From Roseococcus sp. SYP-B2431 (lineage in GTDB: Bacteria > Pseudomonadota > Alphaproteobacteria > Acetobacterales > Acetobacteraceae), in assembly GCF_004336745.1 (NCBI RefSeq), contig NZ_SJXD01000029.1, positions 174,584 to 238,583 on the forward strand: a DNA stretch of 64,000 bases, read 5' to 3'. The stretch's first letter is position 1. Every line of letters begins with the position of its first letter. The notes under the pieces were generated by a model, which ran no database searches, was not told the origin of the DNA, and worked only from the letters and a program-made list of their open reading frames with translations. Of the stretch, positions 26,132 through 35,426 are shown piece by piece. A program made the position numbers and the translations under genes.

Positions 26132-26347
26132 ATGCGGCGCGCCTGGGTGAAGGCCTGGGCCGTCACGGCCTTCCTCGGCGTGGCGACGGGGCTGGCAATG
26201 GCCATCACGCCGCACAGCTGCAACTTCCACGGGCGCTGCCCCTGGACCAGCGATCTGGGGCTCTTCCTGATCGGCGCGCCGCTGACCGCGCTGTCCTTCC
26301 TCGTCGCACTGGGGATGAGCCTCTACGCCTGGTGGCGGGCGCGATGA
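26132..26347 (+). CDS. Small two-helix membrane protein of unknown function
   Basis: A 71-residue protein with two hydrophobic helices (AVTAFLGVATGLAMAI and LFLIGAPLTALSFLVALGM) joined by a short loop holding two cysteines (HSCNFHGRCPW). The loop would face the periplasm if the basic ends are cytoplasmic, so the cysteines could form a disulfide. It lies between era and recO with a one-base gap on one side and a four-base overlap on the other, so it is surely co-expressed with them. I do not recognise a family. Confidence 0.7.
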   Translation: MRRAWVKAWAVTAFLGVATGLAMAITPHSCNFHGRCPWTSDLGLFLIGAPLTALSFLVALGMSLYAWWRAR

Positions 26348-27111
26348 GCGTGGAATGGATGGCGCCGGCCATCGTCCTTTCCGGCCGGCCCCATGGCGAG
26401 ACCGGCGTCGTCGTGACCCTGCTGACCGAGGCCCATGGCCGCCATGCCGGCTTGGCCAAGGGTGGCGCATCGCGCGCCCAGGCCGCGCTCTGGCAGCCGG
26501 GCAACCTCATCGAGGCCCGCTGGGTCGGCCGGCTGGCGGATCAGCTGGGCGCCGTCTCGGGCGAGATGGTCCATGCCGCCGCCGCCAGGGCGATGGACGA
26601 CCCGCTGGCGCTCTCCATCCTCCTGGCCGCCTGCGCCGTCGCCGAGGGCGCGCTGCCCGAGCGCGAGGCGCATCCCGCTTGTTTCCACGGGCTGGTCCGC
26701 GTCATCGCGGCCCTGGCGCGCGGGCCGGAGGATGCCTTGCCGCTGCTGGTCCAATGGGAGGCGGGACTGCTCGCCGAGCTGGGCTACGGCCTCGACCTGA
26801 CCAGCTGCGCCGCCACCGGGGCGACCGAAGGCCTCGTCTGGGTATCGCCGAGATCCGGCCGTGCCGTCAGCGAGGCAGCGGGTGCGCCCTATGCCGGCCG
26901 GCTCCTGGCCCTTCCGGCCTTTCTCCGCGACGATACAAAGCCGTCCTATGTCCAGGAATGGCTTGCAGGACTCCGCCTGACCGGCTTCTTCCTCTCCCGG
27001 GACGCCTTCGGCCTCCAGCACCGGCCTTTGCCCCATGCACGGGTGATGCTGCAGGACCGCCTGACCACCACCACGGACTCCACCACCACGGAATCGAGTG
27101 AGAATGCCTGA
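26344..27111 (+). CDS. recO: DNA repair protein RecO
   Basis: A 255-residue RecO, which loads RecA at gaps together with RecR. The N-terminal OB-fold starts [19 protein letters not shown] with [18 protein letters not shown]. The C-terminal part has FEAGLL-like [20 protein letters not shown]. The zinc-finger cysteines of some RecO proteins are not present as a full set. The unusual tail is a run of Thr and Ser ([18 protein letters not shown]). The stop overlaps the start of parC by eight bases. Confidence 0.92.
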   Translation: MSVEWMAPAIVLSGRPHGETGVVVTLLTEAHGRHAGLAKGGASRAQAALWQPGNLIEARWVGRLADQLGAVSGEMVHAAAARAMDDPLALSILLAACAVAEGALPEREAHPACFHGLVRVIAALARGPEDALPLLVQWEAGLLAELGYGLDLTSCAATGATEGLVWVSPRSGRAVSEAAGAPYAGRLLALPAFLRDDTKPSYVQEWLAGLRLTGFFLSRDAFGLQHRPLPHARVMLQDRLTTTTDSTTTESSENA

Positions 27112-29335
27112 CGATCTGGTACCGAAAGAGCCGGGCAATATCCGCGACACGCACCTCGCTGAGGCGCTGAGCGAACGCTACCTCGCCTATGCCATGTCCA
27201 CCATCATGGCGCGCTCGCTGCCCGATGTGCGCGACGGGCTGAAGCCCGTGCATCGCCGGCTGCTCTGGGCGATGCATCAGCTCAAGCTCGACCCCGCCTC
27301 GGGCTTCAAGAAATGCGCCCGCATCGTCGGCGACGTGATGGGCAAGTACCACCCGCATGGCGACAGCTCGATCTACGAGGCGCTGGTCCGCCAGGCGCAG
27401 GAATTCGCCGCGCGCTACACGCTGGTCGAGGGGCAGGGCAACTTCGGCAATATCGACGGCGATAACGCGGCCGCCATGCGCTACACCGAGGCGCGGCTGA
27501 CCGAGGTCGCGCAGGCGCTGCTCAGCGGCATCGACGAGGATTCGGTCGATTTCCGCGCCACCTATGACGGCGAGGACAAGGAGCCGGTGGTGCTCCCCGC
27601 CGCCTTCCCGAACCTGCTGGCCAATGGCGCGACAGGCATCGCCGTCGGCATGGCGACCTCGATCCCGCCGCACAATGCGGGCGAGCTCTGCGCCGCCGCG
27701 CTGGAGCTGATCGCCAATCCGAACGCCACCACGGCCGACCTGCTGAAGCACGTCCCCGGTCCCGACTTCCCGACCGGCGGCGTGCTCGTGGAGAGCGCCG
27801 AAGCCATAGCCGAGGCCTACGAGACTGGGCGCGGCGGCTTTCGCGTGCGCGCCAAATGGCACGAGGAGCCGCAGAAGGGCGGCGGCAAGCTGATCGTCGT
27901 GACCGAGATTCCCTATCAGGTCCAGAAGTCGAAGCTCATCGAGCAGATCGCGCTTCTCCTGGAGGAGAAGAAGTTGCCGCTGCTGGCCGATGTCCGCGAC
28001 GAGAGCACCGAGGCCGTGCGCCTGGTGCTGGAGCCGCGCAACCGCAACGTCGAGCCCGCCGTGCTGATGGAGACGCTGTTCCGCGCCACCCAGCTGGAGA
28101 GCCGCTTCAGCCTCAACATGAACGTGCTCGATGCGACGCGGACCCCGCGCGTCATGGGCCTGCGCGATGCGCTGCGCGCCTGGCTCGACCACCGGCACGT
28201 GGTGCTGATCCGCCGCACCAACCACCGGCTGGCCGCCATCGCGCGGCGGCTGGAGGTGCTGGCCGGCTATCTGATCGCCTATCTCAACCTCGACGAGGTG
28301 ATCCGTATCATCCGCACCGAGGACGAGCCGAAGACAAAGCTGATGGCCCGCTTCGAGCTCACCGAGGTCCAGGCGGAGGCCATCCTCAACATGCGCCTGC
28401 GCGCCTTGCGCAAGCTCGAGGAAATGGAGATCCGCAAGGAGCACGACAAGCTCAGCAAGGAGCAGAAGCAGCTCCATGGCCTGCTCGCCAGCACGGCGAA
28501 GCAGTGGGCCGCCATCGGCAAGGAAGTGGAAGACGCGCGGAAGAAGTTCGGCTCCGGTGCGCTGGGCGACCGCCGCACCGCCATCGGCTCCGGCGTGCCC
28601 GCCGTCGTCGTGGACGAGAGCGCCTTCATCGAGCGCGAGCCGCTGACCGTGGTGCTCTCCGAGAAAGGCTGGATTCGTGCGCTGAAGGGCCATCTCGCCG
28701 AGGATGCGGAGCTGCGCTTCAAGGAGGGCGACAACCTCGCCTTCCGCATCGCCGTCCAGAGCACCGACCGCCTTGTCATCTTCGCGAGCAACGGGAAGGC
28801 CTATACGCTGCGTTGCGACACCCTGCCGCGCGGCCGCGGCGACGGGCAGCCGCTGCGCCTCATCGTGGACCTGCCGAACGAGGACAGCGTGCTGGCGATG
28901 TTCCTGCCGGAAGCGGACCAAAAGTTCCTGGTGGCGGCGACGGACGGCAAGGGCTTCCTGGTCGAGGGCGGGGAGTTCCTGGCCGAGAAGCGCACCGGCA
29001 AGCAGATCATGGGGCTGGAGGGCGCCACCCGCGCCGCGCTCTGCGTGCTGGCCGAGGGGGATTCCGTGGCGGTGCTCGGCGACAATCGCAAGCTGCTGAT
29101 CTTCCCGCTGGAGCAACTGCCGATCATGACGCGCGGCCGCGGCGTGCAGCTGCAATCCTACAGGGACGGCGGCCTGGCCGACGCCAAGGTCTTCGCCGCC
29201 GCCGAGGGCCTGTCCTGGCAGCTGGGCGAGCGCACGCGCACCGAGTTCGACCTGACGGCTTGGCGCGGCAACCGGGCCGGTGCAGGAAAGCTGCCGCCCA
29301 ATGGCTTCCCCCGCAGCAACCGGTTCGGAAACTGA
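27104..29335 (+). CDS. parC: DNA topoisomerase IV subunit A
   Basis: A 743-residue topoisomerase IV A subunit that decatenates daughter chromosomes. The catalytic tyrosine is Tyr127 in [11 protein letters not shown]. The quinolone-resistance region reads [17 protein letters not shown] with the usual Ser and Glu, so no classical resistance change is seen. The C-terminal domain lacks a GyrA box, supporting ParC over GyrA. An in-frame GTG two codons upstream is a weaker start. parE is not in the window. ParC directly after recO is usual in Acetobacteraceae (recollection). Confidence 0.94.
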   Translation: MPDDLVPKEPGNIRDTHLAEALSERYLAYAMSTIMARSLPDVRDGLKPVHRRLLWAMHQLKLDPASGFKKCARIVGDVMGKYHPHGDSSIYEALVRQAQEFAARYTLVEGQGNFGNIDGDNAAAMRYTEARLTEVAQALLSGIDEDSVDFRATYDGEDKEPVVLPAAFPNLLANGATGIAVGMATSIPPHNAGELCAAALELIANPNATTADLLKHVPGPDFPTGGVLVESAEAIAEAYETGRGGFRVRAKWHEEPQKGGGKLIVVTEIPYQVQKSKLIEQIALLLEEKKLPLLADVRDESTEAVRLVLEPRNRNVEPAVLMETLFRATQLESRFSLNMNVLDATRTPRVMGLRDALRAWLDHRHVVLIRRTNHRLAAIARRLEVLAGYLIAYLNLDEVIRIIRTEDEPKTKLMARFELTEVQAEAILNMRLRALRKLEEMEIRKEHDKLSKEQKQLHGLLASTAKQWAAIGKEVEDARKKFGSGALGDRRTAIGSGVPAVVVDESAFIEREPLTVVLSEKGWIRALKGHLAEDAELRFKEGDNLAFRIAVQSTDRLVIFASNGKAYTLRCDTLPRGRGDGQPLRLIVDLPNEDSVLAMFLPEADQKFLVAATDGKGFLVEGGEFLAEKRTGKQIMGLEGATRAALCVLAEGDSVAVLGDNRKLLIFPLEQLPIMTRGRGVQLQSYRDGGLADAKVFAAAEGLSWQLGERTRTEFDLTAWRGNRAGAGKLPPNGFPRSNRFGN

Positions 29336-29338
29336 TCC

Positions 29339-29722
29339 ATGCGCCTGCTTCTGCCCGCCGCCATGATCCTGCTCGCCGCCTGGCCGGCCGAGGCACAGCG
29401 GGGCGGCCCGCATGACGGCACCTATGTCGGCCATCGCGTGCAGGAGTGCCGCCGCAGCGGCCGCTCGGGCGCGCAGCTGCTGACCGCCGAGGTGCATGGC
29501 GCGACGATGACCATCCCCGGCTTTCCCGGTGACCGGCCGATGGAGGCGAGCATCGACGCCGGCGGCGCCGTGCGGATGCCGCGGTTGGGCACCTTCGGCG
29601 AGGGGACGGGACAGATCTTCGAGGGGCCGAACAATGCGCGGCGCTTCACCGGCTCGCATCCCGGCCGCAATGACTGCCAGCTGACCTATGACCTGCTGCG
29701 GCGGAGCCCCGGGCGGCGATAG
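29339..29722 (+). CDS. Small secreted protein of unknown function
   Basis: A 127-residue protein with a clear signal peptide (MRLLLPAAMILLAAWPAEAQ). The mature part has two cysteines (QECRR and DCQLTYD) likely to pair, and a central beta-rich stretch (TAEVHGATMTIPGFPGD) ending in a basic tail. It starts three bases after parC and is probably co-transcribed. The Gly-rich opening GGPHDGTYVGHRV resembles small secreted beta-barrel proteins often seen in this group, but I cannot name a family. Confidence 0.72.
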   Translation: MRLLLPAAMILLAAWPAEAQRGGPHDGTYVGHRVQECRRSGRSGAQLLTAEVHGATMTIPGFPGDRPMEASIDAGGAVRMPRLGTFGEGTGQIFEGPNNARRFTGSHPGRNDCQLTYDLLRRSPGRR

Positions 29723-29738
29723 GCCGGGCGGCGGCAGC

Positions 29739-30494
29739 TCAGCCGGCGATGACGGCCTCGCCGGTGGCGGGAATCTCCTCGCCCAGAGGGCGCCAACTGC
29801 CCTGCACCAGGACCTCGGCCGGCCTGTAGCCGGCCTTGTAGGACATCTTCCGGCTCTCCGGGACCCAGTAGCCCAGATAGACATAGGGCAGGCCGCTGCG
29901 GTTCGCCTCGGCCAGCAGCCACATCACCGCGAAGGCGCCAAGGCTGCGGCGATCCTCCTCCGGTGCGAAGAAGCTGTAGACGGCGGAAAGCCCGTCCGAG
30001 AGCCAATCGGTCAGGCAGCCGCCGAGCAGGCGCCCGCCCGGCTCGCGGAACTCGACGATACCGGTGGTGATGGGCGTGTCCTCCACCATGGCGCGGTAGT
30101 CGTAGAAGCCCATCGCGGCCATGTCGCCGCCGCCGTGACGGGACTGCTGGTAATGCTGGAAGAGCGCGAACTGCTCGGCGGTGGCGCGGGCGGGCGTGGC
30201 GCGGACCTCGAGGTCCGCGTTTCGCGCGAGCACCTTCCGCTGCGTCCGGTTGGGCACGAAATCGGCGGCGCGGACGCGGATCGGGATGCAGGCGCGGCAG
30301 CCGGGGCAGACCGGCGAGTAGGCGATGTTGTGGCTGCGGCGGAAGCCGGCGCGCGAGAGCTTGTCGTGCAGGGCCTCGGAATCCGGGCCCGTTAATTCGG
30401 TCACGATCTTCCGCTCCGTCCTGCCGGCCAGATAGGGGCAGGGGAGAGGCGTCGTGGTGTAGAAGAACTGCGGGCGTCGGGTGCGGCTTTGCAA
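29739..30494 (-). CDS. bpt: Aspartate/glutamate leucyltransferase
   Basis: A 251-residue leucyl/arginyl-transferase of the Bpt group, which tags proteins with N-terminal Asp or Glu with leucine for ClpS/ClpAP degradation. The N-terminal block RRPQFFYTTTPLPCPYLAGR and the cysteine region YSPVCPGCRACIPIRV are characteristic. GFYDYRAMVED and YVYLGYWVPESRKMSYKAGY follow in the GNAT-like half. The likely start is TTG at 30494, because the conserved sequence begins only a few residues later. Confidence 0.92.
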   Translation of the reverse strand: MQSRTRRPQFFYTTTPLPCPYLAGRTERKIVTELTGPDSEALHDKLSRAGFRRSHNIAYSPVCPGCRACIPIRVRAADFVPNRTQRKVLARNADLEVRATPARATAEQFALFQHYQQSRHGGGDMAAMGFYDYRAMVEDTPITTGIVEFREPGGRLLGGCLTDWLSDGLSAVYSFFAPEEDRRSLGAFAVMWLLAEANRSGLPYVYLGYWVPESRKMSYKAGYRPAEVLVQGSWRPLGEEIPATGEAVIAG

Positions 30495-30676
30495 GGCCCC
30501 AATCTCGCGGGTTGTGCGGGGGATTTCAATAGGATCGCGCGGCAGGGATGAAGGGCCAGCGGGCCGGGGCGGCCGGTCCCGGCCATCCTGCGGGAATCCG
30601 GTCGCAATCCGCCATGCGCCGCACCATGTATGGGAGGCCCGGGTTCGATCCGGCCAGAAGATGGAACGGACAAGCC

Positions 30677-30880
30677 ATGGCTCAGCACAAGTTCAGCGTC
30701 GGTCAGAACGTCGCCCTCGTCCCGAGCGGCTTCTTCAACGTGAAGCGCGGCCCCTACAAGGTCCTGCGCATACTGGCCAATGACGGGATCGACTGGGAGT
30801 ACCACGTCAAGCACGTGGGCGACGGCCACGAGCGCATGGTGCGGCAGAGCGAGATTCTAGAAGGCGCCGCTCCGGCCTGA
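30677..30880 (+). CDS. Small conserved-type protein of unknown function (SH3-like)
   Basis: A 67-residue protein, MAQHKFSVGQNVALVPSGFF at the start and HVGDGHERMVRQSEILEG near the end. The pattern (KFxVGQxV, a short aromatic strand pair, then EYHVKHVGDGHERMV) resembles many small alphaproteobacterial proteins of about 65-75 residues that look SH3-like and bind RNA or peptides. This family match is recalled, not searched. The stop codon lies in the loop of an 11-bp hairpin. Confidence 0.72.
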   Translation: MAQHKFSVGQNVALVPSGFFNVKRGPYKVLRILANDGIDWEYHVKHVGDGHERMVRQSEILEGAAPA

Positions 30881-30891
30881 GGCCGGAGCGG
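30867..30891. terminator. Perfect 11-bp hairpin with the stop codon as its loop
   Basis: CCGCTCCGGCC and GGCCGGAGCGG pair perfectly around the loop TGA, which is the stop codon of the 67-residue protein. It lies between that gene and the converging DUF6481 gene. There is no T-run. Confidence 0.55.
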
Positions 30892-30902
30892 TATCGATCG
30901 GG

Positions 30903-31307
30903 CTACTTGCGCCGCGACTGCCGGGCCGCATAGCGCGCGTCGCGCGCCAGCTTCTGCTGCTTCATCAGCTCGATGGCCTGGGCCTTCGCCGCATTGGCCG
31001 AAGCCAGGCGCTCGCGCTCGGCTTCCTCCGCCTGGGCCCGAAGCGCCGCGGCTTCGGCTTCAGCGGCCGCGGTCGCCGCGGCGGCCGCAGCGGCCTGGGC
31101 CTCCGCAGCCGCGCGGAGCTCGGCCGCGCGCTTGGCGATGCGCTCCTGACGGGCTTCGGCGACGGCGACTCGCGCCTGCATCCGCTCGATGACGGTCGGA
31201 TCGTCCAGCTTCGGCGCCAGCGCGGCGAACCGCGCCTGTGCGGCCTTGCGTGCGGCTTCTGACGACTTGGCACGATCCTGGTGGCGATCGTTCCTTGGGC
31301 TTTGCAT
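30903..31307 (-). CDS. DUF6481-type alanine-rich coiled-coil protein
   Basis: A 134-residue, very Ala/Glu/Arg-rich protein predicted to be one long helix. The start of the domain, SEAARKAAQARFAALAPKLD, and the end, KLARDARYAARQSRRK, fit the small alphaproteobacterial family named DUF6481 (recalled). The function is unknown. Because it is far from the best ribosome site, the exact start is uncertain. It follows the 45-residue protein gene at 31354-31491 by 46 bp and probably shares its promoter. Confidence 0.7.
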   Translation of the reverse strand: MQSPRNDRHQDRAKSSEAARKAAQARFAALAPKLDDPTVIERMQARVAVAEARQERIAKRAAELRAAAEAQAAAAAAATAAAEAEAAALRAQAEEAERERLASANAAKAQAIELMKQQKLARDARYAARQSRRK

Positions 31308-31353
31308 GGAGATGGGGTGGTTTCCTGTATCCGGGAGGTGGGGTGTCTCTGTC

Positions 31354-31491
31354 TCAGCCGAGGATGGCGAGCACGATGTCGCGAAGCTCAGACTGAGACA
31401 GGCTGACGGGGGGAGCCGCCTCGATGGACGGCTTCGGCTGGGGCAGCAGCTGCTTGGCATGCGCGCCCGTGTTGGTATGGAAATGATTCAT
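31354..31491 (-). CDS. 45-residue histidine/proline-rich small protein
   Basis: A 45-residue frame reads MNHFHTNTGAHAKQLLPQPK, a proline-rich linker, then an amphipathic C-terminal helix (SQSELRDIVLAILG). GGAA sits about seven bases before the ATG. It lies between a good promoter and the DUF6481 gene, both on the same strand. This supports it as real despite its size. No family is recognised; the C-terminal helix looks like a docking helix. Confidence 0.6.
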   Translation of the reverse strand: MNHFHTNTGAHAKQLLPQPKPSIEAAPPVSLSQSELRDIVLAILG

Positions 31492-31662
31492 GTTGCGTTC
31501 CGGCGGGCGCTCTGGCGGCGTCCTGCCGATATCCTTGATTCGATAGAGTTCGTCCGCGGCCCGGAATCGGGCTCGGGATCAATCTTTTCGTGAAGAGGAC
31601 CGGTGCAGGACGCAAGCTCTGCGTCGCGAATACGGGTCCGAGCCAAAAAGGCTGATGGCCCT

Positions 31663-31691
31663 ATATATGAGCCCGGATCCGGAATGGCAAG
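31663..31691 (-). promoter_or_regulatory. Strong sigma-70-type promoter with a long 5' leader
   Basis: On the minus strand TTGCCA and TATATA are separated by exactly 17 bp. Transcription would begin near 31655 and give about 165 nt of leader before the 45-residue gene. The 303-bp gap between that gene and the agmatinase-type gene holds this promoter, the leader and no other gene. Long leaders are common in cold-shock-type genes, but no known riboregulator was identified. Confidence 0.5.
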
Positions 31692-31794
31692 AAATTTCGG
31701 GCGGTTGCGGATGAAGGGCTCGAGCAGATGACGCGGATATTCCGCAACGATGGGCGCTGAACGCCGATCGGAGCGGCCGTGCCGCGGCCTGACG

Positions 31795-32763
31795 TCAGCG
31801 GCGGCCGGCCCGCGCCGCGGCCAGGAGGCACAGCATCTCGAACATCATGGTCGCCCCGACCATGGCTGTATTGCCGGTGGGATCGAAAGGCGGGGAGACC
31901 TCCACGAGATCCGCGCCGAGGAAATCGAGGCCCCTCAGCCCACGCAGCAGGCGCATCGCCTCGCGGGGCGTGAGCCCGCCGACCTCGGGCGTGCCGGTGC
32001 CCGGCGCGAAGGCCGGGTCCAGGCTGTCGATGTCGAAGGTGAGGTAGGCCGGCCCGGCGCCGATGACGCGGCGGGCCTCGGCAATCACGCCCTCCGGCCC
32101 CAGCTCCTCGCATTCCTCGATGCGGAGGATGCGGATGCCGGCGGCCATGGCCCATTCCATGTCGTCGGTCTCGTAGAGCGTGCCGCGGATGCCGATCTGC
32201 ACGATGCGCCTGGGGTCGAGGATTCCCTCCTCGACGGCGCGGCGGAAGGGCGTGCCGTGGGTGAACCTGCTGCCGCCGAAATAGGTGTCGGCCGTGTCGG
32301 AATGCGCGTCGAAATGGACCAGGCCGAGCGGCGGCGTCGCCGGCGCGGCGCGCTTCAGCCCCCGCAGCAGGGGCAGGGACATCAGGTGGTCGCCGCCGGC
32401 GCCCAGCACCCAGGCGCCGGCCGTTCGAATGGCCGCCACGCGCGCCTCGACCAGTTCCAGCGTCTTCATCACGTCCACCGGATTGGTCTCGGCATCGCCC
32501 AGGTCGGCCACGCGGCAGAGCTTGTAGGGCTCGACCAGGCTCACCGGATGCACCCGCCGCATCAGTGTCGAGGCGTCGCGCAGGGCCCGGGGACCGTGGC
32601 GCGTACCGGGGCGGTTGGTGACCGCGCCATCGAAGGGAATCCCGAGGATGGCGATGTCGATCCCCTCGGCCGATTCGCGGATCGGCAGTCGCATGAAGCT
32701 GGCCGGCGCGGCGAAGCGGGGGGTGACCAGCCCATCCACGGGGCGCGGGGCGTCGTTCGGCAT
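31795..32763 (-). CDS. speB: Ureohydrolase (agmatinase family)
   Basis: A 322-residue manganese ureohydrolase of the agmatinase/arginase family. The metal-binding blocks are GAGGDHLMSLPLL, LVHFDAHSDTADTYFGG and LTFDIDSLDPAFAPGTGTPE, all with ligands in place. Agmatinase would yield putrescine and urea; related guanidinobutyrase or proclavaminate-type enzymes share these motifs, so the substrate is not certain. It is divergent from the tRNA-Arg gene. The gene name is given as the family default. Confidence 0.82.
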   Translation of the reverse strand: MPNDAPRPVDGLVTPRFAAPASFMRLPIRESAEGIDIAILGIPFDGAVTNRPGTRHGPRALRDASTLMRRVHPVSLVEPYKLCRVADLGDAETNPVDVMKTLELVEARVAAIRTAGAWVLGAGGDHLMSLPLLRGLKRAAPATPPLGLVHFDAHSDTADTYFGGSRFTHGTPFRRAVEEGILDPRRIVQIGIRGTLYETDDMEWAMAAGIRILRIEECEELGPEGVIAEARRVIGAGPAYLTFDIDSLDPAFAPGTGTPEVGGLTPREAMRLLRGLRGLDFLGADLVEVSPPFDPTGNTAMVGATMMFEMLCLLAAARAGRR

Positions 32764-32905
32764 GCTCGCTCCTTCGGCTGGTGCAGGGGAACCAGTGGCC
32801 CGAGCCTGGACGCGGTCCTGGCTGCCGGCAAGGCCGGCCTCGGAGGGGGCCGCGCGAAGCGGCCCTTCCCCGACGCGACCGCATGCGCTACTGAGGCGGC
32901 GGTCG

Positions 32906-32982
<77 letters not shown>

Positions 32983-33097
32983 AGCTTCCCGACTTTCGGG
33001 CCGGTTTCCCGTCGCCCCTTCGGCCGCGCGGGTCTCAGGCGTTGGCTGGCCGGCGGGTGATGTCCTAGGCTCACCTCGCACGTCCAAGGAAGCCGGA

Positions 33098-34261
33098 ATG
33101 CTCGCCTGCCAGCGCCATCTCTTCGACATCCCGCGCGATGTCGCCTACCTCAACGCCGCCGCCTGGTCGCCGCTGCCCCTCTCGGTGCAGGAGGCGGGGC
33201 GGATGGGCGTCGGGCGAAAGACCCGTCCGTGGGAGGTGGATCCGGCGCTGCCGGGCCGAGTGGTCGAGCGCGCGCGCGGGGCCGCCGCCGCGCTGATCGG
33301 CGCCGAGGCCCAGGATGTCGCGGTGATCTCCTCCGTCTCCTACGGCGTGGCCGTGGCGGGGAAGATCTTCGCCCCGCCCGCCGGATCCCGCGTGCTGGTG
33401 TTCGAAGACGACCATTCCTCGCCCGTGCTGGAATGGCTCGCCCGTGCGCCCGCGCAGGGCTTCGCCGTCGAGACGGTGAAGCGCCCGGCCGACGGCGATT
33501 GGACGGCGGCCATGGAGGAGGCGATCGCAAGGCCTGGCGCGCCGATTTCGATCGCCTCGATCTCGAACCTGCATTGGGCCGATGGCGCCCTGCTCGACAT
33601 GGATCGGATCGCGGCGGCGCTGAGGGCCAAGGGGGCCGCTCTCCTGGTGGATGCGACGCATGGCGCGGGGATGATGGACCTCGACGTGAAGCGCATCGAC
33701 CCCGATTTCCTGATCTTCCCGACCTATAAATGGGTTCTCGGGCCCTACGGCCGCGCCTTCCTCTACATCGCGAGGCGCCACCAGGATGGCGTGCCGCTGG
33801 AGCAGACCGGCTTCGGCCGAAAGGGCGTGCTGAACGATCGCTCGCCCTATCTGTCGGACCTGTCCTACGCGCCGACCGCGCGGCGCTTCGACATGGGCGA
33901 GCGCGACCATTTCGTCGGGCTCGAGATGGCGGCGGAGGGCCTCGAACTGATGGCGTCCTGGGGTCATGCCGCGATCGGCGAACGCTGCGCGATGCTGACC
34001 GCAAGGCTGGAGGAAGGGCTGGCCGCAAGCGGCGCCGTTCTGCCAAGGCGGGCCCTGCGCGCGCCGCACATCCTCAGCGTCTCCTTCCCTAAGGGCATGC
34101 CCGCCGGCTTCATCGAGGCCCTGGCCGCGGAGAAGGCCTTCGCGGCGCCCCGGCTGGGCCGGCTGCGCATCAGCCCGCATGTCTACAACGACGAAGAGGA
34201 CATGGACCGCTTCGTCGCCGCCTATGAGCGCTGTCTGCGCGGCGCCGCCGTCGCGGCCTGA
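33098..34261 (+). CDS. PLP-dependent class V aminotransferase family protein
   Basis: A 387-residue fold-type I enzyme. It begins LACQRHLFDIPRDVAYLNAA and places the PLP aspartate in ALLVDATHGAGMMD and the Schiff-base lysine Lys211 in FPTYKWVLGPYGRAFLYI. It resembles the cysteine desulfurase/isopenicillin-N epimerase branch, but no Cys-loop for desulfurase activity is evident. The start ATG is preceded by AAGGA. The neighbours (tRNA-Arg, gene-poor stretch) give no functional hint. Confidence 0.87.
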   Translation: MLACQRHLFDIPRDVAYLNAAAWSPLPLSVQEAGRMGVGRKTRPWEVDPALPGRVVERARGAAAALIGAEAQDVAVISSVSYGVAVAGKIFAPPAGSRVLVFEDDHSSPVLEWLARAPAQGFAVETVKRPADGDWTAAMEEAIARPGAPISIASISNLHWADGALLDMDRIAAALRAKGAALLVDATHGAGMMDLDVKRIDPDFLIFPTYKWVLGPYGRAFLYIARRHQDGVPLEQTGFGRKGVLNDRSPYLSDLSYAPTARRFDMGERDHFVGLEMAAEGLELMASWGHAAIGERCAMLTARLEEGLAASGAVLPRRALRAPHILSVSFPKGMPAGFIEALAAEKAFAAPRLGRLRISPHVYNDEEDMDRFVAAYERCLRGAAVAA

Positions 34262-34882
34262 GCGCCTCGGGCCGGCTGCCGGGCCGGAACTCGGGAAGGC
34301 TTTCCGACCATCGCCGCCGGAAGGCTCTCCGGCCGGCAAGGCGAGCGCCGGCCGCGTCCTGATCGCTGATATTCATTATATTCTTCCGGCGTTTCCCGCT
34401 TGTCTGTGCCGGATCGGCATGATTGCTTTCGCCCGCTGGCCGGGGTGGCAGGACGGTTCTTCCGAACGTGACTGCAGGCACGCTCCTCGAGGTGCGGATC
34501 TCGAGCCGGTTCCTCGGCCAGCACCTCGCCCAGCTTCGCTTCGAAGGCCAGACGGCGCGCGGAGCTGTCCGAGACGCCAACTCGTCCGCCGGACACCCGA
34601 GCCAGGTACGCTCGAGGAATCCGCTGCCCCGCCGCCGTTTCCGGCTTGGTTCCCGTGAACGGCTCCGCTAAAATTGGCTGCTGCAGCAGCGCTGAAGGAA
34701 GCGCTATTTTGCGGAGGGACGCCTCAGCGAATGGACCATGGCACGGGGCTGAAACGCTCCGTGGAGCGATGGAGCCGGTGTCGAGACCGGCCTGCAGTGG
34801 TGCAGCCCGGCGCGGGTCTCCCGGCCGGGCTGCTGCTTCTCCACCGGCGCCTCTCGGCGCCCAGGCCGGCCTCGGCCCGGTC
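34262..34882. other. Gene-poor stretch, possible decayed sequence
   Basis: About 620 bp with no convincing gene. Composition drops in an AT-rich patch around 34371-34385 (GATATTCATTATATTCTTCC). On the minus strand one frame reads IPRAYLARVSGGRVGV and further coding-like residues, but without a start, ribosome site or recognisable family. It may be a remnant or noncoding DNA. Confidence 0.4.
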
Positions 34883-35140
34883 CTACAACCCGTTCCGCCC
34901 AGCCCCATTCGCCGCGCCCTGGGAGGCCTGCTCCAAACCCATCGGGGTGATCCTCCAACCCTTCTCGTGCGGCTTGCCGGGGGAGGCCTCCTCAGCCGTG
35001 AAGCCGCCTCGCGTCAGTTCGGTCAAGGTGCGATGGCCGATCCCGCGCGGGAAATGGCCGATCCGATGGACGCGGCCGATCGAGGCGGCGAGCACGGCCA
35101 GGGCCTCGAGATGTCTGGGTCTGAGCAGGGGTGATTTCAT
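34883..35140 (-). CDS. Small winged-helix-like protein of unknown function
   Basis: An 85-residue frame, beginning MKSPLLRPRHLEALAVLAAS. It then has IGHRTLTELTRGGFTAEEA and EKGWRITPMGLEQASQG, the pattern of a recognition helix followed by a small wing (GWRITPxG) seen in winged-helix proteins. GGAGGG lies ten bases before the ATG. Small single-domain proteins of this kind are common in rhizobia and Methylobacterium (recollection). Its target is unknown. Confidence 0.58.
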   Translation of the reverse strand: MKSPLLRPRHLEALAVLAASIGRVHRIGHFPRGIGHRTLTELTRGGFTAEEASPGKPHEKGWRITPMGLEQASQGAANGAGRNGL

Positions 35141-35426
35141 CGGGTCTCGCCCTCCCTTGCAGATTGACGGCGGCATTCCGCGTCCCAAACGCCGTGGCGA
35201 TCCCATTCGTTGCCCGGTCCTTATAATAAGCGCGCCGGCCGTCGGATGCGAGCCTATCTGCCGGAATTTTCAATGGAAAGTTAATTCCGCGGCATGTCGG
35301 ATCTGACGAGCCTATGCGATGGGTTCCTGCCGTCGCCGCCCTCTCCGGCCCGGAAGGGCAGGCGGGCGGGATGACGCTCGCCGCATAAGCGTCCATCGTG
35401 ACGGCGAACGCGCGAGGGGCTGAAGC

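Noticed and set aside
26867..29884. Minus-strand open frame of 1005 codons opposite parC
   Set aside because: Long only because parC codons avoid stops in this frame; no recognisable domain.
35219..35229. CTTATAATAAG palindrome with a TATAAT box
   Set aside because: No -35 box at proper spacing on either strand.
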